Positions 1 through 8,870 of a stretch of 64,000 nt of DNA are shown here, one piece after another. The number at the start of each line of letters is the position of its first letter. The stretch's first letter is position 1. A program made the translations under genes and the position numbers. Under the pieces are notes generated by a model. The model did no database searches. It was given only the letters and a program-made list of their open reading frames with translations, and had not been told where the DNA came from. Origin of the DNA: Hellea sp. (GTDB lineage: Bacteria > Pseudomonadota > Alphaproteobacteria > Caulobacterales > Maricaulaceae); contig JAHDGM010000002.1 of the NCBI GenBank assembly GCA_020627655.1, positions 46,961 to 110,960 on the forward strand, given 5' to 3'.

Positions 1-636
1 AATGCCCAATCAATTGGTAGCCGTATAAACGGGAAAAGCACGGCGGAATACGCGGATATCGCAACGACCAGTTTCTTCCCCGCCAAGCCATTAGGATGCT
101 ACGGAGACGGAGGCGCAATTTTACTAAAAGACGATGGGCTGGTCGCAAAGTTACGCTCTTTGGCTTTTCATGGGCGCGGAGCCGAAGCCTTTGATCATGA
201 TAAAATTGGCTGTAACTCTCGGCTTGATACTGTGCAGGCCGCTGTCTTGCTGGAAAAATTGAAAATCTTTAAAGATGAAATTACTGAGCGAAACCATGTT
301 GCAGATCGTTATGCTCAGCAGCTGTCAGGTGTTATTAAGGCTGTTCCATACGTTAAAGATGGATGCACATCGACCTGGGCGCAATATGCTATTGAAGTTG
401 ATGATCGTGATGCATTTTTAGCTTATATGAGGGGGCAGAATCTGCCGGTTGCGGCCTATTACCCAAGGCCGGTACACGAGCAAACGGCTTATACAGACTT
501 TCCAGTCGTCTCGTCAGGTTTGCAAGAGACCAATCGCGTGAAACTCTTTGCCGCAGCCTTACCTATGCATGCTTATCTTTCCCAGACTGATCAGGATATA
601 ATATGTGCGGCAGTTCGAGGGTTTTATCAGGCCTAA
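1..636 (+). CDS. DegT/DnrJ/EryC1/StrS-family sugar aminotransferase, 5' end missing
   Basis: The frame is open from the first base of the window, so only the last 211 residues are seen; the family is usually about 360-370 residues. PLP-dependent aminotransferases of this family add an amino group to nucleotide-linked keto-sugars for surface polysaccharides. The visible part holds the cofactor lysine motif SFFPAKPLG (lysine near visible residue 29), followed by CYGDGGA and later HGRG and NSRLDTVQAA, all typical of the WbpE/DegT group. An internal ATG at 160 is not the start, because these motifs lie before it. The rfb cluster nearby supports a role in lipopolysaccharide or capsule sugar synthesis. 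The exact substrate cannot be told from this fragment. Confidence 0.9.
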   Translation, partial: NAQSIGSRINGKSTAEYADIATTSFFPAKPLGCYGDGGAILLKDDGLVAKLRSLAFHGRGAEAFDHDKIGCNSRLDTVQAAVLLEKLKIFKDEITERNHVADRYAQQLSGVIKAVPYVKDGCTSTWAQYAIEVDDRDAFLAYMRGQNLPVAAYYPRPVHEQTAYTDFPVVSSGLQETNRVKLFAAALPMHAYLSQTDQDIICAAVRGFYQA

Positions 637-697
637 AATCTATAGCCTGAAAACGCCAAATGGTGACATAGCCGAACCAGTTTGGCCTTCTGGAGGA

Positions 698-1696
698 TTA
701 GTTTGATATAAAGCTCGCAATAGCCTGCGCAACTGCCGGATCAATAGGTGTGTTCGGTGAATTATAAGTGCCGATATTGCCCATTCTATCCCGCGGAGCG
801 CTCTTTAGAACATGATTGATGTCTTTTAAGATAATGAGTTTGCCGCCTGATTTGTTAGCTAATCGTTCGGCATCGGCCACAGAGACTTGGATGTCATTAT
901 CGCCTTGTATAATCAATTTGGGAATATCTAACGCCGCAAGTAAGTCTGCAGGATCGACGCTAAACAAGGATATGAGATACTCTTGAACGGCTGGGTTAAA
1001 GAGGCCTTGAAGAGCGGGGTGAAATTTTGACACTTCTATGGTTTGGCCGTTTTCAAGAGCGTTTAAGGCTGTTTCTGCATCGCTTAATATAGGCGCGTTC
1101 GCTGGATTGGCATTGAGTTGTTCTCGGATCACATCACTAGGCCTCCTGCCTGGTGCGGCAATTAAAATAACACCGCAAATATTTTCCTGGTCTTGTGCCG
1201 CCGCCGTCACCATAAGGCCGCCTTCCGAGTGCCCCAATAGGTAGACACAATCCTGACCGGTTTTGTCTTGAAGTGTTTTGGCCCAGGAGCGGTAATCTTC
1301 AGCATATACGGCAATCGTCACATCATTAGGATCGCCAGCAGCCGCACTTGAAAACATACCACGTTTGTCGACTCGCGCGCTTGAAATTCCTGCCAAAGCC
1401 AAATCTTCCGCCAGAAACTTATAGGCGTTAGATTGCATGCCGCCAGCAGCCCCGTCTTTACTGGTTGGCCCAGAGCCTGGGACTATTAATATAACAGGCG
1501 AGTTTTCTCCGGCATCAATAAAAGTGCCAGAAAGTTTACCTGACATGATCTCAGACGATTTAAACTCGGTAATGGCGGCCGGTATCCCAGTTTTGGTTGT
1601 TTCGGTCTCTAGTGGTTTTTCAGAATTACCGCAGGAGGCAAGTGCGAGACCTGTTAGTGTCAGCAGCGATGTATTTTTTAACATAAGGAAACTCAT
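698..1696 (-). CDS. Alpha/beta-hydrolase lipoprotein
   Basis: A 332-residue protein when started at the ATG at 1696, one base after the stop of the upstream SdpI-like gene; longer starts would overlap that gene. A second ATG at 1684 is possible. The N-terminus is a lipoprotein signal with lipobox ALASC (Cys 22). The hydrolase fold shows an oxyanion stretch VPGSGP, the nucleophile elbow GHSEGG (Ser near 157), an acid in QGDNDIQVS and a late His in DINHVLKS, matching serine hydrolases of the acyl-peptidase/esterase kind. It is the third gene of an ArsR-SdpI-hydrolase operon and is probably translationally coupled. The substrate is unknown. The fold is well supported, the anchoring is inferred. 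Confidence 0.85.
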   Translation of the reverse strand: MSFLMLKNTSLLTLTGLALASCGNSEKPLETETTKTGIPAAITEFKSSEIMSGKLSGTFIDAGENSPVILIVPGSGPTSKDGAAGGMQSNAYKFLAEDLALAGISSARVDKRGMFSSAAAGDPNDVTIAVYAEDYRSWAKTLQDKTGQDCVYLLGHSEGGLMVTAAAQDQENICGVILIAAPGRRPSDVIREQLNANPANAPILSDAETALNALENGQTIEVSKFHPALQGLFNPAVQEYLISLFSVDPADLLAALDIPKLIIQGDNDIQVSVADAERLANKSGGKLIILKDINHVLKSAPRDRMGNIGTYNSPNTPIDPAVAQAIASFISN

Positions 1697-1697
1697 T

Positions 1698-2408
1698 TTA
1701 TTCGACGTAGTCGGGTGTTGTTTGCTGATCAGATGCTTTTCGCCAGACCAGAAAAGAATAGAGGAGTGAGAAACCTGCGATAAATAAGCTGCCGCCAACA
1801 ATGATGCCATATTGCCATTCAGGTGGCAGGAAGAATACGCTCAGCAATCCGGCTGCGCCGAGCAAAAGGAAAAGGCGGCCTGCAATTCTGTTGGTTCTTT
1901 CCCAGGCTTCTTCGCTGGATAAGGTCCACGGTGTGCGTATGCCAAAAAACCAGTTGGACCGTGTTTTCGGTAGATAGTTCCCTAAGACAATAAACAGTAA
2001 AGATAAGCTTCCAACAATTAAGCTGGGTATGGTATTTGACATCATGTCAGCTGGCATACTCGCCCCATTGACCATAGAGTAGGCTACTAGGCCCGTAATG
2101 AGGGTCATAATAACAAGCAGGCTGATCCATCCTGCCAGATAGGCTCTGCTGGATTTACGTATGTTTTTATTTCTGGGGTCAATTTTTGAGCCGACTGCAA
2201 ATAACAGGCTAATGCCCGCGGATATTGCTGGTAAGAGCCAGACAATTTTCCGGGCTTCCTCAGGTGAGGCGAATCCATCAGCTTCACCTTTGAAATTCCA
2301 ATGCACAGGGATTTCCCCGCTTGTCGGCATGGCATTCATGGCCCAGTAAGCTATGCCGCACGTAATTATGAGAGATATGCCTGTTGCCATCAGTCCGGTC
2401 TTAATCAT
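1698..2408 (-). CDS. SdpI/DUF1648-family membrane protein
   Basis: A 236-residue integral membrane protein with about six hydrophobic segments. The N-terminal part has the DUF1648 pattern (MPTSGEIPVHWNFKGEADG), and the middle has the SdpI hallmark NWFFGIRTPWTLSSEEAW. In Bacillus the SdpI family gives immunity to the SdpC toxin and acts with the ArsR-type repressor SdpR; many proteobacterial relatives have no known toxin. The start overlaps the upstream arsR-type gene by four bases (ATGA), so the two are co-translated. No sdpABC toxin genes are visible nearby, so an immunity role is not supported here and an envelope-stress role is just as possible. Confidence 0.85.
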   Translation of the reverse strand: MIKTGLMATGISLIITCGIAYWAMNAMPTSGEIPVHWNFKGEADGFASPEEARKIVWLLPAISAGISLLFAVGSKIDPRNKNIRKSSRAYLAGWISLLVIMTLITGLVAYSMVNGASMPADMMSNTIPSLIVGSLSLLFIVLGNYLPKTRSNWFFGIRTPWTLSSEEAWERTNRIAGRLFLLLGAAGLLSVFFLPPEWQYGIIVGGSLFIAGFSLLYSFLVWRKASDQQTTPDYVE

Positions 2409-2719
2409 TCTGCTGCCTCCTCATATTTCGGGCCTTCATTTTCATCGTTATCATTATTATTCATGCCAATAAGTGTCAGAAGCCTGCTGGCCGTATCTTC
2501 GACCACGCTAGTATTGATCTTATAGAGAATCTGAGTGCCCTGGCGTTCGGCTGTGATCAGGTCCGCGTCTTTTAAGAGGGATAGGTGCCGACTCATCGTA
2601 GGCCAACTTGATTGAAACTCGGCGGCTAGATCGCCGGCGAGTTTAGGGCCGCTTTTCAGCAAGTTTAAAACTTTGCGGCGGTCAGGGTGGGCTAAAGCTT
2701 TGAAAACTTTATTTTGCAT
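2405..2719 (-). CDS. ArsR-family transcriptional repressor (SdpR-like)
   Basis: A 104-residue winged-helix protein. It begins with the ArsR/SdpR pattern (KALAHPDRRKVLNLL), followed by the recognition region SSWPTMSRHLSLLKDADLI and the wing RQGTQILYKIN. There are no metal-binding cysteines, so it is not a classic metal sensor and fits the SdpR/YgaV side of the family. It overlaps the SdpI-like gene by four bases and heads the three-gene operon. A palindrome lies directly in front of its start codon, which suggests autorepression. The inducing signal cannot be inferred from the sequence. Confidence 0.9.
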   Translation of the reverse strand: MQNKVFKALAHPDRRKVLNLLKSGPKLAGDLAAEFQSSWPTMSRHLSLLKDADLITAERQGTQILYKINTSVVEDTASRLLTLIGMNNNDNDENEGPKYEEAAE

Positions 2720-2723
2720 AAAT

Positions 2724-2749
2724 GCTAATTAGCAAAAAAGCTAATTAAA
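2724..2749 (-). promoter_or_regulatory. Palindromic operator in front of the ArsR-type gene
   Basis: The stretch holds a perfect 10-base palindrome GCTAATTAGC (2724-2733) and, sixteen bases on, a second partial copy GCTAATTA (2740-2747). It sits 5-30 bases before the repressor start codon, where it would block RNA polymerase. Repeated half sites in front of an ArsR-family gene are the usual layout for autoregulation. That this protein binds here is inferred. Confidence 0.6.
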
Positions 2750-2755
2750 GTCAAT

Positions 2756-3652
2756 TTAGAAATTTGTCGCTTCCCATTCTGCCAATGCTTCATCCAAGCC
2801 GCTTTGCCAATCTGGGGTTTTATACCCAAATGTCGTTTCAAATAATGTTATATCCATGACGGAATATGATGGCCGCTTTGCTGGTGTTGGATATTCAATG
2901 GAGGGGATAGGGGTTACATGCATAGTGTGGGGAAGATTGTTTACTGCTTTAGCGAAAATTGCATTGGCAAAGTCGGCCCAGCTTATCTCCGGCCCTGATC
3001 CGCTAATATGATAAGTGCCGCCTTGAAAGCTTGGTTCCTTTATGAATTTTTTCATGGTTATAAGACAGGCATCTGCAAGGTGACCTGCATAGGTTGGTCG
3101 CCCGATTTGATCTGCAACCACATTCAGCTTGTCACGAGTCTGTGCAAGACTAAGCATGGTCGTCATGAAATTTTTTCCGTGTCCGTCAAATACCCATGAT
3201 GTCCGTAAAATAGCGGCGCGTATTTGGATATCCTCTATAGCTTTTTCGCCGGCGAGCTTACTGGCGCCATATGCATTTATCGGATCGGTCGAGTTTGATG
3301 GTTTTAACGGCGTTTTTCCATCACCTGGAAACACATAATCAGTTGAAATATGCACTAATGGAATGCCGCGCTCGGCGCATTCATGAGCGAATATCTTTGG
3401 GGCATCTGCGTTTACGCGCTGAGATGTATCGATATCATCTTCGGCTGCATCGACGGCCGTATAAGCGGCCGCAATTATAATACCATCACAGATCGGAAGC
3501 GACTTGGCGAAATTTTCAACTAATTTAGCCGATGTTGACAAATCGCAATCGCTACGGCCGAATGCAGATATTTTTACGCCGTGATCACCAGCTCTGGAGA
3601 TTAGTGCGCGAGCTAATTGCCCGGTTTTACCGATAACCAGAACCGTTTTCAT
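2756..3652 (-). CDS. rfbD: dTDP-4-dehydrorhamnose reductase
   Basis: A 298-residue short-chain dehydrogenase of the extended type that carries out the last step of dTDP-L-rhamnose synthesis, reducing dTDP-4-keto-rhamnose with NAD(P)H. It shows the nucleotide-binding motif GKTGQLARAL (residues 8-17; the usual GxxGQLG has Ala here), STDYVFPG near 103-110, and the catalytic Tyr-x3-Lys (Tyr 128, Lys 132 in AYGASKLAGE). Length is normal. It follows rfbB by one base on the same strand, forming an rfbC-rfbB-rfbD operon. The rhamnose would go to lipopolysaccharide or another surface glycan. Confidence 0.95.
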   Translation of the reverse strand: MKTVLVIGKTGQLARALISRAGDHGVKISAFGRSDCDLSTSAKLVENFAKSLPICDGIIIAAAYTAVDAAEDDIDTSQRVNADAPKIFAHECAERGIPLVHISTDYVFPGDGKTPLKPSNSTDPINAYGASKLAGEKAIEDIQIRAAILRTSWVFDGHGKNFMTTMLSLAQTRDKLNVVADQIGRPTYAGHLADACLITMKKFIKEPSFQGGTYHISGSGPEISWADFANAIFAKAVNNLPHTMHVTPIPSIEYPTPAKRPSYSVMDITLFETTFGYKTPDWQSGLDEALAEWEATNF

Positions 3653-3653
3653 A

Positions 3654-4703
3654 TCAGGCCTGAGTGCCGAGACGTTCGCCGAAAATCTTCTTCTTCATCA
3701 ATGGTGCCCACCAGTCCCGGTTTTCAAGATACCAATCAATGGTTTTCTCACAGCCTTCATTCCAGGAGATAGCGGGTTTCCATCCTAGTTCAGTTTCGAT
3801 TTTAGTGGCATTGATAGCATAGCGGTAATCGTGACCGGGTCGATCAGTGACGTAGGTAATCAGGCTCTCGCAGGGCGTATTATGCAATTTGCGCTCATCA
3901 ATCAGAGCGCAAATGGTTTTCACCAGCTCCAGATTAGTACGTTCATTATTGCCGCCGATATTATAAGTTTCGCCTATGCGCCCTTTCTGGAGAACAGTCA
4001 AAAGCGCGTCGGCATGGTCGTCCACATAGAGCCAGTCACGAATGTTTTCACCAGTACCGTAAACCGGAATATCCTGCTCGTGCAGTGCTTTGAGAATGAC
4101 AACTGGAATCAGTTTCTCAGGAAATTGATAAGGGCCGTAATTATTGGAGCAATTTGTCAGGACGACCGGCAGGCCATATGTACGGTTCCAGGCGCGTACC
4201 AAATGGTCAGAGGCGGCCTTAGATGCCGAATATGGAGAGCTGGGATCATATGGGGTAGTTTCTTCAAAGGCTGGGTCTCCCACATGTAGATCACCATAAA
4301 CCTCATCAGTAGAAACATGGTGGAATCTAAAGTTCTCTTTGTCTGCACTGCCAAGATTGTCCCAATGCTTTCGGGCCGCCTGTAAAAGATTAAATGTCCC
4401 GATCACATTGGTTTGAATAAAGGCGTCGGGGCCGTCAATGGAACGGTCCACATGGCTCTCAGCGGCCAAATGCATGATTGCATCAGGTTTGTGCTTTTCA
4501 AACACTGTGTTGACGGCATCGGCATTGTTAATATCGACGTGTTCAAATGCGTATTTTGGAGAACTAGCCAGCATGGCTAGATTTTCGAGGTTTGCCGCAT
4601 ATGTTAACTTATCAAGATTGATAACTTCGTGGCCCTGGCTAATGGCCATACGTATTACTGCCGATCCTATAAAGCCTGCGCCGCCCGTGACGAGAATTTT
4701 CAT
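3654..4703 (-). CDS. rfbB: dTDP-glucose 4,6-dehydratase
   Basis: A 349-residue NAD-dependent dehydratase that converts dTDP-glucose to dTDP-4-keto-6-deoxyglucose, the second step of the rhamnose pathway. The Rossmann motif GGAGFIGS is at 7-14, [12 protein letters not shown] near 79-90, the STDEVYGDL block near 131, and the catalytic Tyr158-x3-Lys162 in [11 protein letters not shown]. The C-terminal [13 protein letters not shown] is typical. Its start overlaps the end of rfbC by four bases, which couples the two. Length is as expected. Confidence 0.97.
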   Translation of the reverse strand: MKILVTGGAGFIGSAVIRMAISQGHEVINLDKLTYAANLENLAMLASSPKYAFEHVDINNADAVNTVFEKHKPDAIMHLAAESHVDRSIDGPDAFIQTNVIGTFNLLQAARKHWDNLGSADKENFRFHHVSTDEVYGDLHVGDPAFEETTPYDPSSPYSASKAASDHLVRAWNRTYGLPVVLTNCSNNYGPYQFPEKLIPVVILKALHEQDIPVYGTGENIRDWLYVDDHADALLTVLQKGRIGETYNIGGNNERTNLELVKTICALIDERKLHNTPCESLITYVTDRPGHDYRYAINATKIETELGWKPAISWNEGCEKTIDWYLENRDWWAPLMKKKIFGERLGTQA

Positions 4704-5272
4704 GTATTATCCATGGGCAAGAATGGATTTTGCCAATCCGCCAATAGTGGCGCATTTTTGTCTTTGTTAGATATAATAGCCGTTTCCGTTCTTATGCCCC
4801 AATCAATAGCGAGTTCAGGGTCGTTCCATCTTATATTGCCATCTAATTCTGAAGAGTAGTAATTGTCGACCTTATACGCAACCTCACAGTTGTCTGTTAG
4901 TGTTGCAAAGCCGTGTAAAAACCCTTGAGGCAGCCAAAGTTGAAGGCCATTATTCGCTGATAGTTTAATAGCTACATGCTGCCCGTAAGTTTTAGACGAA
5001 GGGCGTACGTCTACGGCAATATCGATAATTTCTCCGCGCGTGCATCTCACCAATTTGCCTTGGGCTAGAGGTGGTGCTTGATAATGAAGACCCCTGATGG
5101 TTCCCTTTTGCTTTGAATATGAAAAATTATCTTGGACAAAGTTTGCTTGTACGCCTGTAGTTTTTTCAAATTTGTCATACCGAAAGAGCTCGCTGAAGAA
5201 ACCGCGGCTGTCATTAATGCTTGTCGGCTTGATAAGCCATAATCCGGCTAAATTCAATTCTGTGAATTTCAT
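4700..5272 (-). CDS. rfbC: dTDP-4-dehydrorhamnose 3,5-epimerase
   Basis: A 190-residue cupin-fold epimerase that inverts C3 and C5 of dTDP-4-keto-6-deoxyglucose. The catalytic His is in RGLHYQAPP (His 63), followed by [18 protein letters not shown] and later [10 protein letters not shown] and [12 protein letters not shown] with the tyrosine acid. It is the first gene of the leftward rfbCBD operon and is divergent from rfbA, with about 110 bases between them. Family length is 180-190 residues, so it is complete. Confidence 0.96.
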   Translation of the reverse strand: MKFTELNLAGLWLIKPTSINDSRGFFSELFRYDKFEKTTGVQANFVQDNFSYSKQKGTIRGLHYQAPPLAQGKLVRCTRGEIIDIAVDVRPSSKTYGQHVAIKLSANNGLQLWLPQGFLHGFATLTDNCEVAYKVDNYYSSELDGNIRWNDPELAIDWGIRTETAIISNKDKNAPLLADWQNPFLPMDNT

Positions 5273-5381
5273 GAAGGTTATCTACCATCTTAAATTTGTA
5301 ACAGACATATATGAAAAGAAGTCTTGCCAATCCCGATAACCAATTTAACAGAGTAGGTAAACTGGGGTCTAGGATATATTC

Positions 5382-6260
5382 ATGAAGCGCAAAGGCATAA
5401 TTTTAGCTGGTGGTAACGGGACGCGCTTATACCCCAGCACGGTTTCTGTATCAAAACAACTTATGCCGGTTTATGATAAGCCGATGATTTATTACCCGCT
5501 TTCAGTGCTCATGAGTGCGGGTATTCAGGATATATTGATCATTACTACCGAGCAGGATCAAGCTGCCTTTCAGCATTTGCTCGGGGATGGACTTAAGCTG
5601 GGGATTAATATCGAGTGGACAATTCAACCTAGCCCGGACGGTATAGCACAAGCGCTTATCCTAGCCGAAGATTTCTTAAACGGTGCTCCTTGTGCTTTGA
5701 TATTAGGTGACAACCTATTCTTCGGATCTGAATTTGAAGCAACTTTGGAGGCGGTGCGTGGATCAAATTTGGGCGCGACTATATTCGGTTATCATGTTAA
5801 TAAACCGGAGGCCTATGGCGTGGTTGAGTTTGATAATGATGGTAAGGTAATTTCCATCGAAGAAAAGCCTGATAATCCAAAGTCAAAATATGCTGTCACA
5901 GGGCTTTATCTGTATGATGGAAAAGCGCCTGCATATGCTAAAACCATCAAACCTTCTGGCCGAGGTGAGTTGGAGATAACAACCCTGAATCAAATTTATC
6001 TTGAACGCGGAGAACTGACCTGCGCGCTTTTGGGCTCTGGTACTTCTTGGTTGGATACGGGGACACATCGCTCTTTGTTGCAAGCAGCCCAGTTTGTAAG
6101 CGTTATGCAAGAACGACAGGGGCGTCGTATATGTTGTCCAGAGGTTATTGCATTTAAACAAGGGTGGATCTCTTCATGTGACATTAAAGCTTTAGCCAAG
6201 CCTCTTAAGAACAGTGGTTATGGTGAGTTTTTACTAAAAATTGCTAACGAGGCAGATTAA
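5382..6260 (+). CDS. rfbA: Glucose-1-phosphate thymidylyltransferase
   Basis: A 292-residue nucleotidyltransferase that makes dTDP-glucose from dTTP and glucose-1-phosphate, the entry step of dTDP-rhamnose synthesis. It opens with the signature LAGGNGTRLYPST and KQLMPVYDKPMIYYPL; the metal-binding Asp is in ILGDNLFFG and the sugar-binding part in EEKPDNPKSKYAVTGLY. An AGGA ribosome-binding site lies just before the ATG. It is transcribed away from rfbCBD, so the four pathway genes form a divergent cluster sharing one control region (5273-5381). Complete and normal in length. Confidence 0.97.
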   Translation: MKRKGIILAGGNGTRLYPSTVSVSKQLMPVYDKPMIYYPLSVLMSAGIQDILIITTEQDQAAFQHLLGDGLKLGINIEWTIQPSPDGIAQALILAEDFLNGAPCALILGDNLFFGSEFEATLEAVRGSNLGATIFGYHVNKPEAYGVVEFDNDGKVISIEEKPDNPKSKYAVTGLYLYDGKAPAYAKTIKPSGRGELEITTLNQIYLERGELTCALLGSGTSWLDTGTHRSLLQAAQFVSVMQERQGRRICCPEVIAFKQGWISSCDIKALAKPLKNSGYGEFLLKIANEAD

Positions 6261-6317
6261 TCTGTTTAATCAGAGTTGTCGCGAGCTCAGTTTTTCTTAG
6301 GCGCTTAAGGAGATGAA

Positions 6318-7454
6318 ATGATCGATCCACCTTTTTCTATCAAAGCTGATGGTCGTCTGTCCGATGTCGTGGACGCGTTTAAGGCAAACTTCGCAGATGG
6401 ACTTGAGAATGGTGCAAGTGTCTATGCCATTCAAGATGGTGATGTCATCCTTGATCTTAAAGGCGGTTGGGCGAATAGAGAGGAAACAGTACCAATAGGT
6501 GATGATCACCTTTTTTCTATATATTCATCGGGTAAAGCTGCGGCTGCAATAGTGATTGCCTATCTGGCGGATCAGGATAAGCTGGGATATGATCAATTGG
6601 TTGCTTCTATCTGGCCGGAATTTGCTGCCGAAGGTAAAGAGGATCTGACTGTAGGGCAGGTCATGTCACATCAGCACGGCTTATCGGGAATAACCAGCCC
6701 GGATTGGTCTGCAGAATCCTGGTATGATTGGGATAAAACATGCGGAGAACTTGCAGCGCAAAAACCTATTTTTGAACCGGGAAGCTCAAGCGGTTATTCG
6801 CCAGTGACTTATGGTTTTTTGGCTGGTGAGATTGCCCGCCGGGCGGATGAATATGGCCGCCATCTAGGTGATATCCTGCGGCAGGATATATGCGGTCCAC
6901 ATAGTCTGGACGTTTGGCTGGGTTTACCCGAGAGCGAGCATTACCGCTGTACTCATATGCATAAGCCTCGTCGCATGGCTCATTTCGGAGAGATCACACC
7001 TGCAACACGCGCGGCTTTTTTAGAGAAATGGTCTTCGCCAGGGGCAACTGGTGTTAGTCAGTGGCGCAGCGCGCAAATGGCGGGGTCCAATTGTCAGGCA
7101 ACTGCTGAGGCTATGGCCCGGCTCATGCAGGTTTTCATTGACGGTACGATTGAGGGTTCGGTTTTTTTGGCTGAAGACATGACAGAAAAATTGCGCGCTC
7201 TACGCATATCGGGTCAAGATCAAGTTTTACCGTTTGAACTGAATATCGCCGCTGGAGTCATGCTCAATTATCCGAATTTTTTCTATGGCCCCAATCCAAA
7301 TACTATAGGTCATAGCGGTTGGGGCGGCTCCTGCGTGTTTGCTGATCCTGATGCGGGCCTTACTTTTTGCTATGCCATGACTCGGCAGGATAACTCGCTT
7401 ATGGGTGATCCGAGGCCTTTGCGTATTATCGAAGCTTTATATGAAAGTTTGTGA
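6318..7454 (+). CDS. Beta-lactamase-family serine hydrolase (EstB/class C fold)
   Basis: A 378-residue protein related to class C beta-lactamases and EstB-type esterases. The Ser-x-x-Lys motif is seen as SSGK (Ser 70, Lys 73), a tyrosine of the YxN type in SGYSPVTYG (near 160), and a late GHSGWGGS block. No signal peptide is visible, which points to a cytoplasmic esterase or peptidase rather than a secreted lactamase. The start has a strong AAGGAG site eight bases upstream. It stands alone, after rfbA and before rpsU. Substrate is unknown. Confidence 0.88.
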   Translation: MIDPPFSIKADGRLSDVVDAFKANFADGLENGASVYAIQDGDVILDLKGGWANREETVPIGDDHLFSIYSSGKAAAAIVIAYLADQDKLGYDQLVASIWPEFAAEGKEDLTVGQVMSHQHGLSGITSPDWSAESWYDWDKTCGELAAQKPIFEPGSSSGYSPVTYGFLAGEIARRADEYGRHLGDILRQDICGPHSLDVWLGLPESEHYRCTHMHKPRRMAHFGEITPATRAAFLEKWSSPGATGVSQWRSAQMAGSNCQATAEAMARLMQVFIDGTIEGSVFLAEDMTEKLRALRISGQDQVLPFELNIAAGVMLNYPNFFYGPNPNTIGHSGWGGSCVFADPDAGLTFCYAMTRQDNSLMGDPRPLRIIEALYESL

Positions 7455-7527
7455 CGCCGAAATAGGTTAATTCGGGCGAAATAACCTCTAAAACCGATGA
7501 AAATGTAGGTTTTTGCCTGCTTTTCCC

Positions 7528-7556
7528 TTGCCCTTTACGGATTGGACCCCTACAAG
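7528..7556 (+). promoter_or_regulatory. Candidate promoter for rpsU
   Basis: TTGCCC (7528-7533) and TACAAG (7551-7556) are separated by exactly 17 bases, matching a housekeeping-type promoter of alphaproteobacteria, whose -35 element is often TTGCC/TTGAC. It lies about 70 bases before the rpsU start. No transcript data are available here. Confidence 0.5.
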
Positions 7557-7570
7557 CCGCTCCATAAATG

Positions 7571-7590
7571 AGGCCCTTGTGGGCCTTTAT
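7571..7590 (+). terminator. Short GC hairpin with weak T-run before rpsU
   Basis: AGGCCC-ttgt-GGGCCT (7571-7586) forms a perfect six-pair stem followed by a T-rich stretch. It could end transcripts from the serine hydrolase gene. It also lies downstream of the candidate rpsU promoter, so it may instead be a leader hairpin that tunes rpsU. The two roles cannot be separated by eye. Confidence 0.4.
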
Positions 7591-7623
7591 TTATTAATCC
7601 AAATTAGAAAGTAGTTGATTTAC

Positions 7624-7860
7624 ATGATCGAGATCTACGTCCGTCAAAATAATGTTGACCAGGCTCTTCGAGCTTTGAAGAAGAAACTTCAAAACGAAGG
7701 CGTATTGCGCGAAATGAAAGCGCGTAAGCATTATGAAAAACCATCTGAAAAGCGTGTTCGGGAAAAAGCAGAAGCTATTCGTCGTGCCCGTAAGTTAGCG
7801 CGTAAGCGCGCTCAGATCGAAGGACTTATTCCATCGAAAAAACGTAAGCCGCGCCGCTAG
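7624..7860 (+). CDS. rpsU: 30S ribosomal protein S21
   Basis: A small basic protein of 78 residues from the ATG at 7624, with the S21 core [35 protein letters not shown] and a long Arg/Lys tail ([12 protein letters not shown]). S21 helps mRNA binding in the small ribosomal subunit. A TTG nine bases upstream (7615) is in frame but is a poorer start, and the family normally begins directly with a beta strand. The gene has its own candidate promoter and a strong terminator, as expected for a free-standing rpsU. Confidence 0.96.
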   Translation: MIEIYVRQNNVDQALRALKKKLQNEGVLREMKARKHYEKPSEKRVREKAEAIRRARKLARKRAQIEGLIPSKKRKPRR

Positions 7861-7884
7861 GCCGACCTACAAAATCAAATTAAG

Positions 7885-7917
7885 GCCGTTCTGATCTTTC
7901 AGGGCGGCTTTTTATTT
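7885..7917 (+). terminator. Rho-independent terminator of rpsU
   Basis: A nine-pair stem (7885-7893 with 7900-7908, two G-T pairs, loop ATCTTT) is followed by a run of T (7909-7913) and TTT. It lies 24 bases after the rpsU stop and just before the end of the converging DHH gene. Confidence 0.85.
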
Positions 7918-7922
7918 GAATA

Positions 7923-8870
7923 TTAAAACGCCTCAATAAAGGCATCGATGAAGCGATCCACATCACGCTCAGGCAAGGCATTTATGCCGGCGGCTGCGGC
8001 ACGCCCTCCTCCCGTTTCAAATTGCAGGCAAAGCGTATCGGCGCCGGTTCGGTTAGTGAGGGGGGCGCGGACGGAAACCAGGTAATTATCTCCGGTGCGA
8101 GTGAGAATGGCGTGCGCCCGGTTCGGGTTTTCCTGCGCGAGCTTGTTGCCATAAACGCCGGAAATGCGCCGTGAGCTGGCAGCGTCAGGGAGTTCCAGAA
8201 TAAGACCTGTGGGGCTTTCATCCAAAACTTTCGCCGTCTTGGCTGCATGCAGATCAGCTTCGTAACCATTATTTAACTTGTCATAAACTGTAGGCGAGCC
8301 CCCAAGAAAATCTATGGGGGTATCATAGTGAGCAAGGGCCCGGTAAAGATCCGCTGGGTGAAAATGCAGATCCGATATGTCAGTGCCATATCCATTATAA
8401 TTGACGAGCATGCCGAGACGTTCCAGCTGTTCCAGCGGCAGATCAAGTCCGGTGGCATTGGCGGTTGCAATTTTAGGAAAATTATCACCAAAGGCAGCTG
8501 TTACGGCCCAGGCGCGATAAGCGCCCTCAAGACAACTATCGATAATCAGGGCTGTACAGATTTCGGGCGACGTATCAATGGCAGCGTGAAGATTAGGGTG
8601 CCGGGGCATATCACCGGCATTGTGATGATCGGCGTAAAATACGGACGCGCCGTTTCTAAGGATACGGTTCAGGTCATCAATGTTTGAGCGCATGGAAATA
8701 TCCAGCACAGTGACATGATCTCCGGCCCCGGCATTGACCCGGTTCAGCAGATTAATATCTCGCTTGCGGCCAGTGATTAACTGGGCATCAGGCCGTGGGT
8801 CTGCCCGGCGCATTTGCACCAAAGAGATAATGCCATCCGCATCGCCATTAAATACGTCGAAACTTGCCAC
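7923..8870 (-). CDS. DHH-family phosphoesterase in the sulfate-activation operon
   Basis: A 315-residue protein starting with GTG, whose first base overlaps the last base of the cysNC stop codon. It has the DHH-superfamily metal motifs: DVFNGDADGI (near 5-14), a second Asp in VLDISM, the YADHHNAG box (near 80), and the DHHA1-type ending GGGRAAAAGINAL. Relatives are nanoRNases or phosphatases, and some cleave 3'-phosphoadenosine-5'-phosphate (pAp). Being translationally coupled to cysNC, which makes PAPS, it could remove pAp left over from sulfate use. That role is inferred from position only. Confidence 0.82.
   Translation of the reverse strand: MASFDVFNGDADGIISLVQMRRADPRPDAQLITGRKRDINLLNRVNAGAGDHVTVLDISMRSNIDDLNRILRNGASVFYADHHNAGDMPRHPNLHAAIDTSPEICTALIIDSCLEGAYRAWAVTAAFGDNFPKIATANATGLDLPLEQLERLGMLVNYNGYGTDISDLHFHPADLYRALAHYDTPIDFLGGSPTVYDKLNNGYEADLHAAKTAKVLDESPTGLILELPDAASSRRISGVYGNKLAQENPNRAHAILTRTGDNYLVSVRAPLTNRTGADTLCLQFETGGGRAAAAGINALPERDVDRFIDAFIEAF

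Noticed and set aside
698-2719. Complete Sdp-type toxin and immunity system
   Set aside because: Only the regulator and SdpI-like genes are present; no sdpABC genes or small secreted toxin precursor could be seen.
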